Shown: piece after piece, positions 38,619 to 48,286 of the stretch
Numbering within the stretch: position 1 is the stretch's first letter
Layout: the number at the start of each line of letters is the position of its first letter
Origin: Comamonadaceae bacterium OS-4
Lineage (GTDB): Bacteria > Pseudomonadota > Gammaproteobacteria > Burkholderiales > Burkholderiaceae_C
DNA: 64,000 nucleotides
NCBI GenBank assembly: GCA_027924025.1
Contig: AP026970.1
Location: 3,556,501 to 3,620,500, forward strand
Direction of reading: 5' to 3'
Position numbers and translations under genes: made by a program
The notes under the pieces: model-generated
Database searches by the model: none
What the model was told of the DNA's origin: nothing
What the model saw: only the letters and a program-made list of their open reading frames with translations

Positions 38619-41183
38619 TCAGGCGAGCAATCGCTCCGGGTTGGCTTCCAATTTCGCTAACGCATCGCGGGTGGCACGGACCGTCAGCGCCTCCTCTTCC
38701 TGGGGCAACAAAAGACCCGCCTGCAAATAGGCAGCCAATCGTCCCCCCTGGATCAGGAAACTCTTGCCGGCGGTGGAAGCAAACAAATTGAGGTGCTTCT
38801 TGTCGCTGCGCCAAGCGAACTGGACCTGGATGATCTGATGGTTGTGATCGAGGGTGTACCAAGTACCAATCTGCAGCTCATGGGCCCACGCCAGCATGGC
38901 AGCGGTGGGCTTGGAGCCACCATTCACCACCACCTCAATCGCTGAGGCATCGATGCCCAGCATCATCTCGATACTTTCGGCATCTAGCGGCAAATCGCCC
39001 ATGCCATCCTCGGAGACAAAGTCCTCAAGGTGACCCAGGCGCTGCGCCATCGCATCAATTTGCGCCTGCGGGATCGCCTGGGTTTTTGACATAAAGGCGT
39101 CGGCGAGGGTATCGCTGATTCGCTTGACATGCGCCTCTTGCTCAGACGGCGCCATGGCCAGCAAGGTCATGCCGGAACGCAAGCGGAGCAAGAGATTCGG
39201 CAAGTCCTGGATGACACGAGCCCTGTCGTTGCGGTCCGGCTTGGCACTTGCCGCCCACACCAAATCCGTCGCAGTTTTTTTCAAAATCAGCGTGTCTGCA
39301 TGCTGCGGACCCTTGCGAACAGCCGCGACGGCCAAGGACTCTGACCAGACTTTGAACAAAAACTCACGGATCTCGTCCCGCACAGGCATGTCCTTCAACA
39401 TGTTGCGCATTTCGATGGTGTATTGAATCGCGAGCGTTTCTTTTTGCTCAACCTGCTGCGCGACTCCCACGACTTTTTGGGCGGGGCCCTTCTCAGTCAA
39501 AAATTTGGCAAGGAATTTTTGGAACTCGTCAAAAACGATCTGATAGACCTTCTTGCCGGTTTCGGGATACTGTTCGATGACTTGCACGATCCGCTTGATC
39601 TCAGCCTCCATCGCGCTGCCATGTACGCCCACCGCATCGAAGCCCATGACACAGGAACCCATCCGGTCTATCAACATCCGGGCAGGGTGTGTCGCGGTGC
39701 CGAAAAAATCAGCGTCCTCCAACGCGACCCGCAGCACAGGCATTTGCAGACGCGCAAACCAAACGCGTATGCCCGTGGGGATGCGTTCTTCGGCCAGAAT
39801 CGCTTGAAACATGAGGGCTACGATTTCAATCGTGGCCTTTTCGCCCTTGGTCTCCGCTTTCTTTTTGAGCTCCTGGGTTTTCAAACGCAGATCACCTGCG
39901 ACCCGGGCAACCCCTGCGGGGCTATAGTCCTCAAATTGCGTGCCGCCAGGCGCATAGTCTCCCGCCACGCCAGGTCGATAGGCCATGGCAGCAGCCAGGG
40001 CGGGTGATGGTGGCTGGTGCTCGGCACCCGCAAAATCGCCGCCCGCTTGACTCACAAACAGTCTGCGAATTTGTCCGATGACCCCTTGTGCACGACTCCG
40101 CGCCCGCGCGAGCGGCGTGGTCGCCGTTAGCATGCGCGTCTCGTCAGTAGCGCCGTAGGCGTTACCAGAAGCACTGATGGTGGTGGACTGCCGCCAGAAC
40201 GGCGTAGGGGTCGAAGTGCCTACCCCTTGCGCGCCGGAAGCCAACGCTGCGCCCGAGCTCGATGCATCGGCGGCAGCTCCGCCCCAGCCCAAACGGCCAC
40301 TGAAAAGGCGGGCATCCCGGGTCTCGGAGCCCGACGCAGCCGCCCCACCGGCATAACCCCCACCCACGGGCGCTCTATCCCCAGGCCATGAGGGGACGCC
40401 AGCGCCCGGAGAGCCGCGGGACCCACCATAGCTCGCTGGGTAGGACTCACCATTTTCATACCCCGTACCACCCAATTCCGCACCGCCGGATACGGGTGCA
40501 CCTGCATTTGGCGAGCGTTGGTTCGGTGCTTTGACTGGTGACTTCACCCGGTCTTTCAACTCGATCGTAGGCAATACACCCTTGCTGATCAGGACATCGT
40601 TTGCATTTTTGTAGGCAGTAATCAGTCGCTCAATCAACAAGCGCTGGACGACCTCTGTCACCATCGGCCAAGAGTCTCCCGGCATACCTGCCACAGACCA
40701 TTGCTCCACAAGCAAGAGGACGAACACCTCCGGGCGGAAAAGGTCTTTCCCGTCCAGATCATCCAAGCCCTCCAGGTATTTGATCCGCACGCGCAAGTCA
40801 TCAAGCTGCGGCAAAACCTTTTCGTTCACGGACAACACCATCCGCGAGGCGAGGATTTTGTTTTCGACCACCTCGGTACCCACCAGCTCCAAACCGACGG
40901 ATCGGACCTCCGTCGTCTTCTTCACCTCTGAGGGAGACAGGCACTCTCGCCAAGCTTTTTGAGTACCTTCGACCCACAGCGGACGGCTTTGCTTGTAAGC
41001 CATCCAGATGTCGCGTCGAGTTTGCGATTCGCGGGCATTGCTAGGTTCGTCAACGAGCTCTGTGAGTCGATCCTGAACTGCTGCGCCGATTTCCAACAAC
41101 GCCTTGCAAGATTCTGCGAAAAAACGCTCCCGCAGTGCGCGAGCGAGTTGCAATCGAGGCGAAAGCGCCTGGCCGGTAGCCAT
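38619..41183 (-). CDS. DUF1631 family protein
   Basis: 854 residues, no signal peptide or membrane segment. Helical N-terminal part (about 1-215), a glycine/serine/alanine-rich low-complexity segment (about 220-335), a long helical part (380-700), and a C-terminal region (about 745-830; GTWYTLDHNHQIIQVQFAWR...LNLFASTAGKSF) that resembles a PilZ-like beta barrel but lacks an obvious RxxxR motif. The family is widespread in beta- and gammaproteobacteria and I know no firm function; the C-terminal resemblance suggests nucleotide-dependent regulation (inference). It follows secF by 18 nt on the same strand and may be cotranscribed with yajC-secD-secF. Confidence 0.85.
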   Translation of the reverse strand: MATGQALSPRLQLARALRERFFAESCKALLEIGAAVQDRLTELVDEPSNARESQTRRDIWMAYKQSRPLWVEGTQKAWRECLSPSEVKKTTEVRSVGLELVGTEVVENKILASRMVLSVNEKVLPQLDDLRVRIKYLEGLDDLDGKDLFRPEVFVLLLVEQWSVAGMPGDSWPMVTEVVQRLLIERLITAYKNANDVLISKGVLPTIELKDRVKSPVKAPNQRSPNAGAPVSGGAELGGTGYENGESYPASYGGSRGSPGAGVPSWPGDRAPVGGGYAGGAAASGSETRDARLFSGRLGWGGAAADASSSGAALASGAQGVGTSTPTPFWRQSTTISASGNAYGATDETRMLTATTPLARARSRAQGVIGQIRRLFVSQAGGDFAGAEHQPPSPALAAAMAYRPGVAGDYAPGGTQFEDYSPAGVARVAGDLRLKTQELKKKAETKGEKATIEIVALMFQAILAEERIPTGIRVWFARLQMPVLRVALEDADFFGTATHPARMLIDRMGSCVMGFDAVGVHGSAMEAEIKRIVQVIEQYPETGKKVYQIVFDEFQKFLAKFLTEKGPAQKVVGVAQQVEQKETLAIQYTIEMRNMLKDMPVRDEIREFLFKVWSESLAVAAVRKGPQHADTLILKKTATDLVWAASAKPDRNDRARVIQDLPNLLLRLRSGMTLLAMAPSEQEAHVKRISDTLADAFMSKTQAIPQAQIDAMAQRLGHLEDFVSEDGMGDLPLDAESIEMMLGIDASAIEVVVNGGSKPTAAMLAWAHELQIGTWYTLDHNHQIIQVQFAWRSDKKHLNLFASTAGKSFLIQGGRLAAYLQAGLLLPQEEEALTVRATRDALAKLEANPERLLA

Positions 41184-41201
41184 GTTGGGAAAGTCCTTTT
41201 A

Positions 41202-42155
41202 CTAAACTGCCGCCCCTGCGTTCGGGTCATTAGGATCGAGATCCTTTTTGGGCCCGCTCTTCACCAAGTCTTCCCGTTGGATACCTAGCCACATGGAAAT
41301 GGAAGCAGCCACAAACACAGACGAATAAATTCCAAACAAGATGCCGATCGTGAGTGCCATCGCAAAGTAATGCAGCGTGGCACCGCCGAAAATCAACATC
41401 GACAACACCATCAACTGGGTCGAGCCATGGGTGATGATGGTTCGGCTGATGGTGGAGGTAATCGCATTGTCGATGATCTGCTCGGTATTCATCTTGCGGT
41501 AGCGCCGGAAATTCTCACGGATCCGGTCAAAAATCACAACCGACTCGTTTACGGAATAACCCAAGACGGCCAACACCGCAGCCAGCACCGGAAGTGAGAA
41601 CTCCCACTGGAAAAAGGCGAAGAAACCAAGAATGATGATCACATCATGCAAGTTGGCGATGATGGCCGCGACGGCAAACTTCCATTCAAAACGGATGGCC
41701 AAGTAAATCATGATGCCGACCACCACGAACGCGAGTGCTTTCAAGCCATCCGCGGCCAGTTCATCGCCGACCTGAGGCCCCACAAACTCGGTACGACGCA
41801 AGGTGGCGGTGGCATCAGACGCCTTCAGCGCAGTCAACACCATGTCGCTTTGCTGTCCGGAAGTACTGCCTTTTTGGACTGGCATCCGGATCAAGACATC
41901 CTGTGCAGTGCCAAAGTTTTGGACCTGCACATCATTGATTCCCAACTTTGCCACTGTGGTGCGGATGGCGTCGAGGTTGGCAGGCTGCGAATAGCTCACC
42001 TCCATCAACGTCCCGCCAGTGAACTCTACCGACAGGTGCAGACCGCGGGAGAACAGAAAAAATACGGCCGCCAAAAAAGTGACGAACGAAATTACGTTGA
42101 AAACCAAAGCATTCCGCATGAACGGAATGTCACGGCGGATTTTAAAAAATTCCAT
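41202..42155 (-). CDS. secF: Protein translocase subunit SecF
   Basis: 317 residues, six membrane segments with one large periplasmic loop after the first. GLHLSVEFTGGTLMEV and, near the end, GYSVNESVVIFDRIRENFR are the family signatures. With SecD it uses the proton gradient to help pull proteins out of SecYEG. Starts 9 nt after secD. Confidence 0.97.
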   Translation of the reverse strand: MEFFKIRRDIPFMRNALVFNVISFVTFLAAVFFLFSRGLHLSVEFTGGTLMEVSYSQPANLDAIRTTVAKLGINDVQVQNFGTAQDVLIRMPVQKGSTSGQQSDMVLTALKASDATATLRRTEFVGPQVGDELAADGLKALAFVVVGIMIYLAIRFEWKFAVAAIIANLHDVIIILGFFAFFQWEFSLPVLAAVLAVLGYSVNESVVIFDRIRENFRRYRKMNTEQIIDNAITSTISRTIITHGSTQLMVLSMLIFGGATLHYFAMALTIGILFGIYSSVFVAASISMWLGIQREDLVKSGPKKDLDPNDPNAGAAV

Positions 42156-42164
42156 GACTTTTCC

Positions 42165-44045
42165 TTAAGGGGTGGTGACTTCGGTGCCGCTGTCCGGCCG
42201 CCACACGGTGCCAATAGAAACCGTTTTCAGCTTCTTCTGGCGACCGTACCACAAATTCACCAAACCACGCGAGAAGAACACGCCGGAGAACATGCTGGTC
42301 AAAATCCCCAAGCAGTGCACGACTGCGAAGCCTCGCACGGGGCCGGAACCGAATGCCAACAAAGCCAAACCGGCGATCAGGGTGGTTACGTTGGAGTCGA
42401 TGATGGTCGCCCATGCGCGGTCATAACCGGCGTGGATCGCGGCTTGGGGGGATGCACCATTGCGCAACTCTTCCCGAACGCGTTCATTGATCAACACGTT
42501 GGCATCAATCGCCATACCCAGGACCAGCGCCATCGCGGCCATGCCTGGCAACGTCAATGTCGCTTGCAGCATCGACAACACCGCTACCAGCATCAAAAGG
42601 TTGAAGGCCAGTGCCAGACTGGAGATCACGCCAAACAGCATGTAATAGGCGCACATGAAAATGGCAACCGCCACAAAGCCCCAAGTCACGCTCAGGAAAC
42701 CCTTGGCAATATTCTCGGCACCGAGGCTAGGGCCGATCGTGCGCTCTTCGATGATCTCCATCGGAGCCGCCAAAGATCCGGCACGCAACAGCAGCGCTGT
42801 GTCTGCCGCTTCAACGGTCGTCATCCGGCCGGAAATTTGGACACGCCCGCCACCGATTTCGGAACGAATCACCGGTGCAGTCACGACTTCGCCCTTGCCT
42901 TTTTCGAAAAGCAAAATCGCCATGCGCTTGTTGATGTTCTCACGGGTCACATCGCGGAAGATGCGGGCACCCTTGGCATCCAGTGACAAATTCACGGTGG
43001 GCTCTTGGGTCTGGCCATCAAAACCGGGTTGCGCGTCTGTCAGGTTCTCGCCCGTCAGGATCACTTGCTTTTTCACGATGACCGGGATGCCTTCGCGATC
43101 CAGGTAACGTTCGGAGCCAAAGGGAACAGGACCGGTTCCGGTTTCCGCCGCACGGGCTTCAGAGCCTTCATCGACCAGGCGCACTTCCAGTGTTGCGGTC
43201 CGGCCAAGAATGTCTTTGGCCTTGGCCGTGTCTTGCACGCCAGGCAACTGCACCACGATGCGGTCCAGGCCTTGCTGCTGAATCACCGGCTCTGCAACAC
43301 CCAGCTCATTGATCCGGTTGTGCAAGGTGGTGATGTTTTGCTTGAGCGCTTGCTCCTGGATGGTTTTTCCGGAAACCTGTTTGATCGTGGCGACCAGTTT
43401 GACGTCCTGCCCATCAGCGGCAGACACCGCGTCCAGATCGGTAAACTGGTCTTGAATGATGCGCTGGGCTGCTTGAGCGGTAGCCGCGTCCCGGAACCGG
43501 ATCTCGATCGCTTGCCCGTTACGAGCGATGCCGCTGTGGCGCACGTTCTTTTCACGCAAAACAGTACGAATGTCGCCAGAGAGCGACTCCGCCCGCTTGG
43601 TGAGTGCTGCCTGCATGTCGACTTGCAACATGAAGTGCACACCACCACGCAAATCCAATCCCAAGTACATCGGCGATGCGCGCAAAGACGTCAGCCAAGC
43701 CGGCGAACGTGACAGCAAGTTGAGCGCAACGATGTAGGAAGGGTCCGCACTGTCAGGGTTGATTGCTTTTTGAACCGCATCTTTGGCCTTGAGCTGCGTG
43801 TCCGTATCGGCAAAGCGCGCCTTGATGGATGCACCATCCAAGGCCACCGCATCGGGCGTCAAGCCTGCGCTCTTCAGCGCCTGCTCAACCTTCGCCAGTG
43901 TGGCGGCATCCACCTTCACCGACGATTTGGCCGTTGAAACCTGCACTGCCGGTGCTTCGCCAAACAGATTGGGCAGGGCATACAAGCCACTGACCACCAG
44001 CGCGACCAGAATGATCGCGTACTTCCACACCGGATAACGGTTCAT
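42165..44045 (-). CDS. secD: Protein translocase subunit SecD
   Basis: 626 residues. First membrane helix (about 6-24), large periplasmic region with GLDLRGGVHFMLQVD, then five membrane helices at the C-terminus including ALVLGMAIDANVLINERVREE, which carries the conserved Asp. Forms SecDF with the next gene. Preceded by yajC with 33 nt between. Confidence 0.97.
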   Translation of the reverse strand: MNRYPVWKYAIILVALVVSGLYALPNLFGEAPAVQVSTAKSSVKVDAATLAKVEQALKSAGLTPDAVALDGASIKARFADTDTQLKAKDAVQKAINPDSADPSYIVALNLLSRSPAWLTSLRASPMYLGLDLRGGVHFMLQVDMQAALTKRAESLSGDIRTVLREKNVRHSGIARNGQAIEIRFRDAATAQAAQRIIQDQFTDLDAVSAADGQDVKLVATIKQVSGKTIQEQALKQNITTLHNRINELGVAEPVIQQQGLDRIVVQLPGVQDTAKAKDILGRTATLEVRLVDEGSEARAAETGTGPVPFGSERYLDREGIPVIVKKQVILTGENLTDAQPGFDGQTQEPTVNLSLDAKGARIFRDVTRENINKRMAILLFEKGKGEVVTAPVIRSEIGGGRVQISGRMTTVEAADTALLLRAGSLAAPMEIIEERTIGPSLGAENIAKGFLSVTWGFVAVAIFMCAYYMLFGVISSLALAFNLLMLVAVLSMLQATLTLPGMAAMALVLGMAIDANVLINERVREELRNGASPQAAIHAGYDRAWATIIDSNVTTLIAGLALLAFGSGPVRGFAVVHCLGILTSMFSGVFFSRGLVNLWYGRQKKLKTVSIGTVWRPDSGTEVTTP

Positions 44046-44078
44046 GATCGCGCTTCGCTCACAGTTAAAAACGGCCGC

Positions 44079-44408
44079 TTACTTGATGGAGCCTTTGGGC
44101 AACACTTGCACTACTGCGCTGCGCTGCACTTGGATTTCCACGCCGCTGGCCACTTCCAGGCCCACATAGCTGTCACCCATCTTGCTGACCTTGCCCAGTA
44201 CGCCACCAGCAGTGACCACTTCATCACCCTTGGCCAAGGCGTCGATCATGGCGCGGTGCTCTTTCTGCTTCTTCATTTGGGGGCGGATCATCACAAAGTA
44301 CAGCACCACAAACATCAGCACCAAAGGCAGCATGCTCATCAAAGAGGATTGCATGTCACCGCCAGCGGCAGCAGGAGCAGTTTGGGCAAAAGCAGAAGAA
44401 ATGAACAC
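44079..44408 (-). CDS. yajC: Preprotein translocase accessory protein YajC
   Basis: 109 residues from GTG 44408. One membrane helix (SLMSMLPLVLMFVVLYFVMI) followed by RPQMKKQKEHRAMIDAL and a small domain with DEVVTAGGVLGKV, all characteristic. GTG 44408 is preferred because GGAG lies 7 nt upstream and the protein then starts like its relatives (VFISSAFAQ); TTG 44423 or 44414 are alternatives. First of yajC-secD-secF; the tgt and queA genes often found upstream are absent. Confidence 0.94.
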   Translation of the reverse strand: MFISSAFAQTAPAAAGGDMQSSLMSMLPLVLMFVVLYFVMIRPQMKKQKEHRAMIDALAKGDEVVTAGGVLGKVSKMGDSYVGLEVASGVEIQVQRSAVVQVLPKGSIK

Positions 44409-44520
44409 AGGCAAACTCCACAAAAGGGATCAGAACAAATAGTTTTCCACCCGCGGCACAGCCGCGCGCGAACCGACCGGCTGGTAGCCAGTCAACCGGT
44501 CATTGTAAGCGGGGGAAAAG

Positions 44521-44541
44521 GCCCGCCCATGAGGGGCGGGC
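44521..44541. terminator. Hairpin after the indolepyruvate oxidoreductase gene
   Basis: GCCCGCCC-ATGAG-GGGCGGGC, a perfect 8-bp GC stem. On the minus strand it is followed by CTTTTCCC, so it can serve as terminator before yajC. Confidence 0.7.
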
Positions 44542-44547
44542 AAGGCC

Positions 44548-47500
44548 CTAAGCGGCTCGGGCCTGTTGGGTCGCGGGGCTTGCGTGGTAGCGGGCCAACA
44601 AATCGACCCACTGGGTCCGGGCAGCCTTCAAGTGACGGGCCTTGACATGGCCATAACCACGGATGTGCTCGGGCACACGGGCGAAAGCCAGCGCGGCATC
44701 CCGGTTGGATGCGCTCAAGGCGGGCAACATCCCTTCAATAGCGGAGCGGTATTCGGCAATCAGCGCCCGCTCCTCACGGCGTTCCTCGGTGTAGCCAAAG
44801 GCATCCAGCGCGGTACCCCGGAGCACTTTCAAGGGGGCCAGAAGACGGAAACCCCAGCCCATCCATGCGCCAAACCGGGACTTCAAGGCCTCGCCCTGCT
44901 CGTTTTTACGCGACCACAACGGGGGTGCCAAGTGGTAGGCGAGCTTGAAATCTCCCTCAAACATCCCGCTGATCTTGCGGTGAAACGCGGTATCGGTGTG
45001 CAGCCGGGCTACCTCGTACTCGTCTTTGTAGGCCATCAGCTTGAACAAATAGCGGGCAACCGCTTCCGTCAATGCCAGCTTGCCCCCCTCGATGCCGGAC
45101 TCTGCTGCGCGCACCCGGGTCACAAAGTCGACATAACGGCCTGCGTAGGCTGCATTTTGGTAAGCCGTTAAAAATTCGCTGCGCCGCTGGATGAGTTCAT
45201 CCAGCGTTTCTTTGCTGCGGGGAACAAATGCCAGCACCTGCCCCGGCGACATGGCCCGCTGTACAGCAGGCCAATCCACCGCTGCACGGCGTCCCCACTC
45301 GAATGCCGCCTTGTTGTTGCCCACCGCCACTGCATTGAGCTCGATGGCGCGCATCAGCGATGCCAGCCCCAGGGGAATCCAGCCCTTTTGCCACGCGTAG
45401 CCCAGCATCATGGGGTTGGTGTAAATGCTGTCGCCCAACAATTTGGTAGAAGCGGCATCCGCATCGAACAAGCCCACATGCGCCTCACCCACCGTGCGGG
45501 TGATGTCGGCGACGCACTGGTCGCCGGGGTTAGCCCAATCGGCGTTGCGCACAAAACCGGCGGTCGGCACCGTGTTGGCGTTGAGCGCTACATGGGTGCG
45601 GCCGGGCCGCATGCGGATCAGCGTTTCTTTGCCAGCCACCACGACCGGATCACAGCCCAGCACCAAATCTGCAGAAGCCGTACCAACCCGCGTGGTGCGG
45701 ATCGCGTCCTGAGATGCGCCAATCAACACATGGCTCCAAGTAGCGCCGCCTTTCTGCGCCAAGCCACCGGCGTCCTGGGTGACGATGCCTTTGCCTTCCA
45801 GGTGGGCCGCCACGCCGAGCAGTTGCCCGATGGTGATCACACCCGTGCCGCCCACGCCGGCCACGATGGTGCCCCACACACCGCCTTGCACCGTTGCGAG
45901 GTCGGGAAGCTGCGGGTCCGGCAGCGTCGGCCAGCCGCTGGCGTCGGTTTGCAGCTTCACTGGCTTTTTCAGGCTGCCGCCCTCCACCGTCACAAAGCTG
46001 GGGCAAAAGCCTTTGACGCAAGAAATATCTTTGTTGCAGGTGCTCTGGTTGATCTGGCGTTTGCGCCCGAAAGGGGTCTCCAGCGGCTCCACACTCATGC
46101 AGTTGCTTTGCACACCGCAATCGCCACAGCCTTCGCACACCAGTTCGTTGATGACTACGCGCTTGGCGGGGTCCACCATGGTGCCGCGCTTGCGGCGGCG
46201 GCGCTTTTCGGTGGCGCAAGTCTGGTCGTAAATGATGACCGTGGTGCCTTTGATGTCGCGGAACTCGCGCTGGATGCGGTCCAGCTCGTCGCGATGCTCG
46301 ATGGCAATACCCTCAGGCAACCCCTCGACTGCATCGTATTTTTCGGGCTCGTCCGTCACCACTATGATTTTGATAGCACCTTCCGCACGCATGCTCTGGG
46401 CTATCTGCACCACCGAGTGCCCTTCCGGCCGCTCACCCACCTGCTGGCCGCCGGTCATGGCCACCGCATCGTTGTAGAGGATTTTGTAGGTGATGTTGAC
46501 GCCGGCCGCAATGCTCTGGCGAATCGCCAGCAAGCCGCTGTGGAAGTAGGTGCCATCGCCCAGGTTGGCGAAGATGTGTTTGTCGTTGGTGAACGGTTGC
46601 TGCCCGACCCACGGCACGCCCTCGCCGCCCATTTGGGTAAAGCCATCGGTGCTGCGGTCCATCCAGATGGTCATGAAGTGGCAGCCTATGCCGGCCATGG
46701 CGCGCGAGCCTTCCGGTACTTTCGTGCTGGTGTTGTGCGGGCAGCCTGAGCAGAACCAGGGCTGGCGAACCGCAGCTGCCGCACCGGAGTTGCCTAGTTC
46801 AATGACGTGCATGGCTCGCTCTTTGGCTTCCAGAATCGCCATTTGGGCATCGATGCGGGCGCTGGTGTCGGCATCCAGCCCCAGCTTCTTGATGCGCTGG
46901 GCAATCGCACGGGCGATGATGGCCGGCGACAAATCCGCATTCGCGCGCAACAGAGTGTTGGCGCTCGGGTTGGGCATGGACCACTCGCCGCCGGCACCGT
47001 AATGGTCGGGCGTTTCCACCTCGTTGAACTTGCCCAACACTGTGGGGCGCACGTCCGCGCGCCAGTTGTACAGCTCTTCTTTGAGCTGGTATTCGATGAC
47101 CTGGCGCTTTTCTTCCACCACCAGAATCTCTTGCAAGCCGGTCGCGAATTCGCGAGTCAGCTGAGCCTCCAGCGGCCACACCACACCCACTTTGTGCAGG
47201 CGGATGCCGATACGGCGGCAGGTGTCGTCATCCAGCCCAAGGTCGAGCAACGCCTGGCGGGTGTCGTTGTAGGCCTTGCCGCTGGAGATGATGCCAAAGC
47301 GGTCGTGCGGACCTTCGATCACGTTGTGGTTCAGCCGGTTGGCCCGGATATAGGCCAATGCGGCATACCACTTGTAATCAAACAGGCGGGCTTCCTGGTC
47401 CAGCGCATGGTCGGGCCAGCGGATATGCAGGCCACCGGGCGGCAGCTCAAAGTCGGCCGGCATGCGGGTGATGACGCGCTCGGGGTCGATAGTGACGGTG

Positions 47501-48177
47501 GCGCTGGACTCCACAATTTCCTGGATCGTCTTCATGCCGGCCCACACGCCGGAAAAACGGCTCATGGCAAAGGCGTGCAGACCGAGGTCCAGAATCTCCT
47601 GCACATTGGCCGGGAAGAACACCGGGAACCCGCAAGCCTTGAAGATATGGTCACTCTGGTGGGCTGCGGTAGAGCTTTTGGAAATGTGGTCATCTCCCGC
47701 CACGGCGATCACACCGCCCCAGGGCGTGGTGCCGGCCATGTTGGCGTGCTTGAACACGTCTGAGCAGCGGTCCACACCGGGGCCTTTGCCGTACCAGATG
47801 CCGAACACGCCGTCGTATTTGTTAGTGCCGGGTGGTGCAAAGCCCAGTTGCTGAGTACCCCACAAGGCGGTGGCCGCCAACTCCTCATTCACCCCCGGCT
47901 GGAACTTGATGTGGTGGGCCTCCAGGTATTTTTCTGCCTTGACCAGCGACTGGTCATAGGTACCCAAGGGTGAGCCGCGGTAGCCGCTGATAAAGCCGGC
48001 CGTGTTCTTGCCCGCACGCTGATCGCGCACGCGCTGCAGCATGGGCAGCTTGACCAGCGCCTGCACGCCACTCATGAAAGCGCGGCCGTGGGCTAGGGCG
48101 TATTTGTCGTCGAGGGTGACGGAATCCAGCGCCGTGCGGATGTGCGCGGGCAGGTCCCGGTTGAGGGGTGCATTCAT
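44548..48177 (-). CDS. Indolepyruvate ferredoxin oxidoreductase, fused single chain
   Basis: 1209 residues from ATG 48177 (GGAGA ribosome site); the frame runs further upstream without similarity. Oxidatively decarboxylates indolepyruvate or related aryl/branched 2-oxo acids from amino-acid transamination to acyl-CoA, passing electrons to ferredoxin. Order: thiamine-diphosphate alpha part, pyrophosphate-binding region (WFCSGCPHNTSTKVPEG), ferredoxin-like iron-sulfur segment with CEGCGDCGVQSNC and CVKGFCPSF, gamma part (GVGGTGVITIGQLL), and a C-terminal DUF6537-like region. The single-chain form of roughly 1150-1200 residues is common in beta- and alphaproteobacteria. An Lrp/AsnC gene diverges 109 bp away and probably controls it. 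Confidence 0.93.
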   Translation of the reverse strand: MNAPLNRDLPAHIRTALDSVTLDDKYALAHGRAFMSGVQALVKLPMLQRVRDQRAGKNTAGFISGYRGSPLGTYDQSLVKAEKYLEAHHIKFQPGVNEELAATALWGTQQLGFAPPGTNKYDGVFGIWYGKGPGVDRCSDVFKHANMAGTTPWGGVIAVAGDDHISKSSTAAHQSDHIFKACGFPVFFPANVQEILDLGLHAFAMSRFSGVWAGMKTIQEIVESSATVTIDPERVITRMPADFELPPGGLHIRWPDHALDQEARLFDYKWYAALAYIRANRLNHNVIEGPHDRFGIISSGKAYNDTRQALLDLGLDDDTCRRIGIRLHKVGVVWPLEAQLTREFATGLQEILVVEEKRQVIEYQLKEELYNWRADVRPTVLGKFNEVETPDHYGAGGEWSMPNPSANTLLRANADLSPAIIARAIAQRIKKLGLDADTSARIDAQMAILEAKERAMHVIELGNSGAAAAVRQPWFCSGCPHNTSTKVPEGSRAMAGIGCHFMTIWMDRSTDGFTQMGGEGVPWVGQQPFTNDKHIFANLGDGTYFHSGLLAIRQSIAAGVNITYKILYNDAVAMTGGQQVGERPEGHSVVQIAQSMRAEGAIKIIVVTDEPEKYDAVEGLPEGIAIEHRDELDRIQREFRDIKGTTVIIYDQTCATEKRRRRKRGTMVDPAKRVVINELVCEGCGDCGVQSNCMSVEPLETPFGRKRQINQSTCNKDISCVKGFCPSFVTVEGGSLKKPVKLQTDASGWPTLPDPQLPDLATVQGGVWGTIVAGVGGTGVITIGQLLGVAAHLEGKGIVTQDAGGLAQKGGATWSHVLIGASQDAIRTTRVGTASADLVLGCDPVVVAGKETLIRMRPGRTHVALNANTVPTAGFVRNADWANPGDQCVADITRTVGEAHVGLFDADAASTKLLGDSIYTNPMMLGYAWQKGWIPLGLASLMRAIELNAVAVGNNKAAFEWGRRAAVDWPAVQRAMSPGQVLAFVPRSKETLDELIQRRSEFLTAYQNAAYAGRYVDFVTRVRAAESGIEGGKLALTEAVARYLFKLMAYKDEYEVARLHTDTAFHRKISGMFEGDFKLAYHLAPPLWSRKNEQGEALKSRFGAWMGWGFRLLAPLKVLRGTALDAFGYTEERREERALIAEYRSAIEGMLPALSASNRDAALAFARVPEHIRGYGHVKARHLKAARTQWVDLLARYHASPATQQARAA

Positions 48178-48286
48178 GGTGCTTGTCTCCGTGTTTTTGT
48201 TCGGCAAAGTGTATGCCCGCAACTCAGATAGGTGTTTGCTTTCTTTGCCTGAAAACCACCTCTCAAAGAACGATTCTTTCTCCATA
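48178..48286. promoter_or_regulatory. Divergent promoter region oxidoreductase / Lrp-type regulator
   Basis: 109 bp between divergent starts, containing A/T-rich TCTCAAAGAACGATTCTTTC (48261-48280), in which AAGAACG-ATTCTT is an imperfect inverted repeat. An Lrp-type operator here is plausible but not proven. Confidence 0.4.

Noticed and set aside
41646..42986. 446-codon frame antisense to secF/secD
   Set aside because: Histidine/glutamine/arginine-rich composition typical of antisense frames; secD and secF are intact.
46358..46380. CTATGATTTTGATAGCA inside the indolepyruvate oxidoreductase gene
   Set aside because: Looks like a repeat core with pairing arms but lacks the TGCGCAAGCAGC left part; may simply code for AIKIIVV.
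48178..48285. 36-residue N-terminal extension of the indolepyruvate oxidoreductase
   Set aside because: It would fill the divergent promoter region; ATG 48177 has a GGAGA site and matches family starts.
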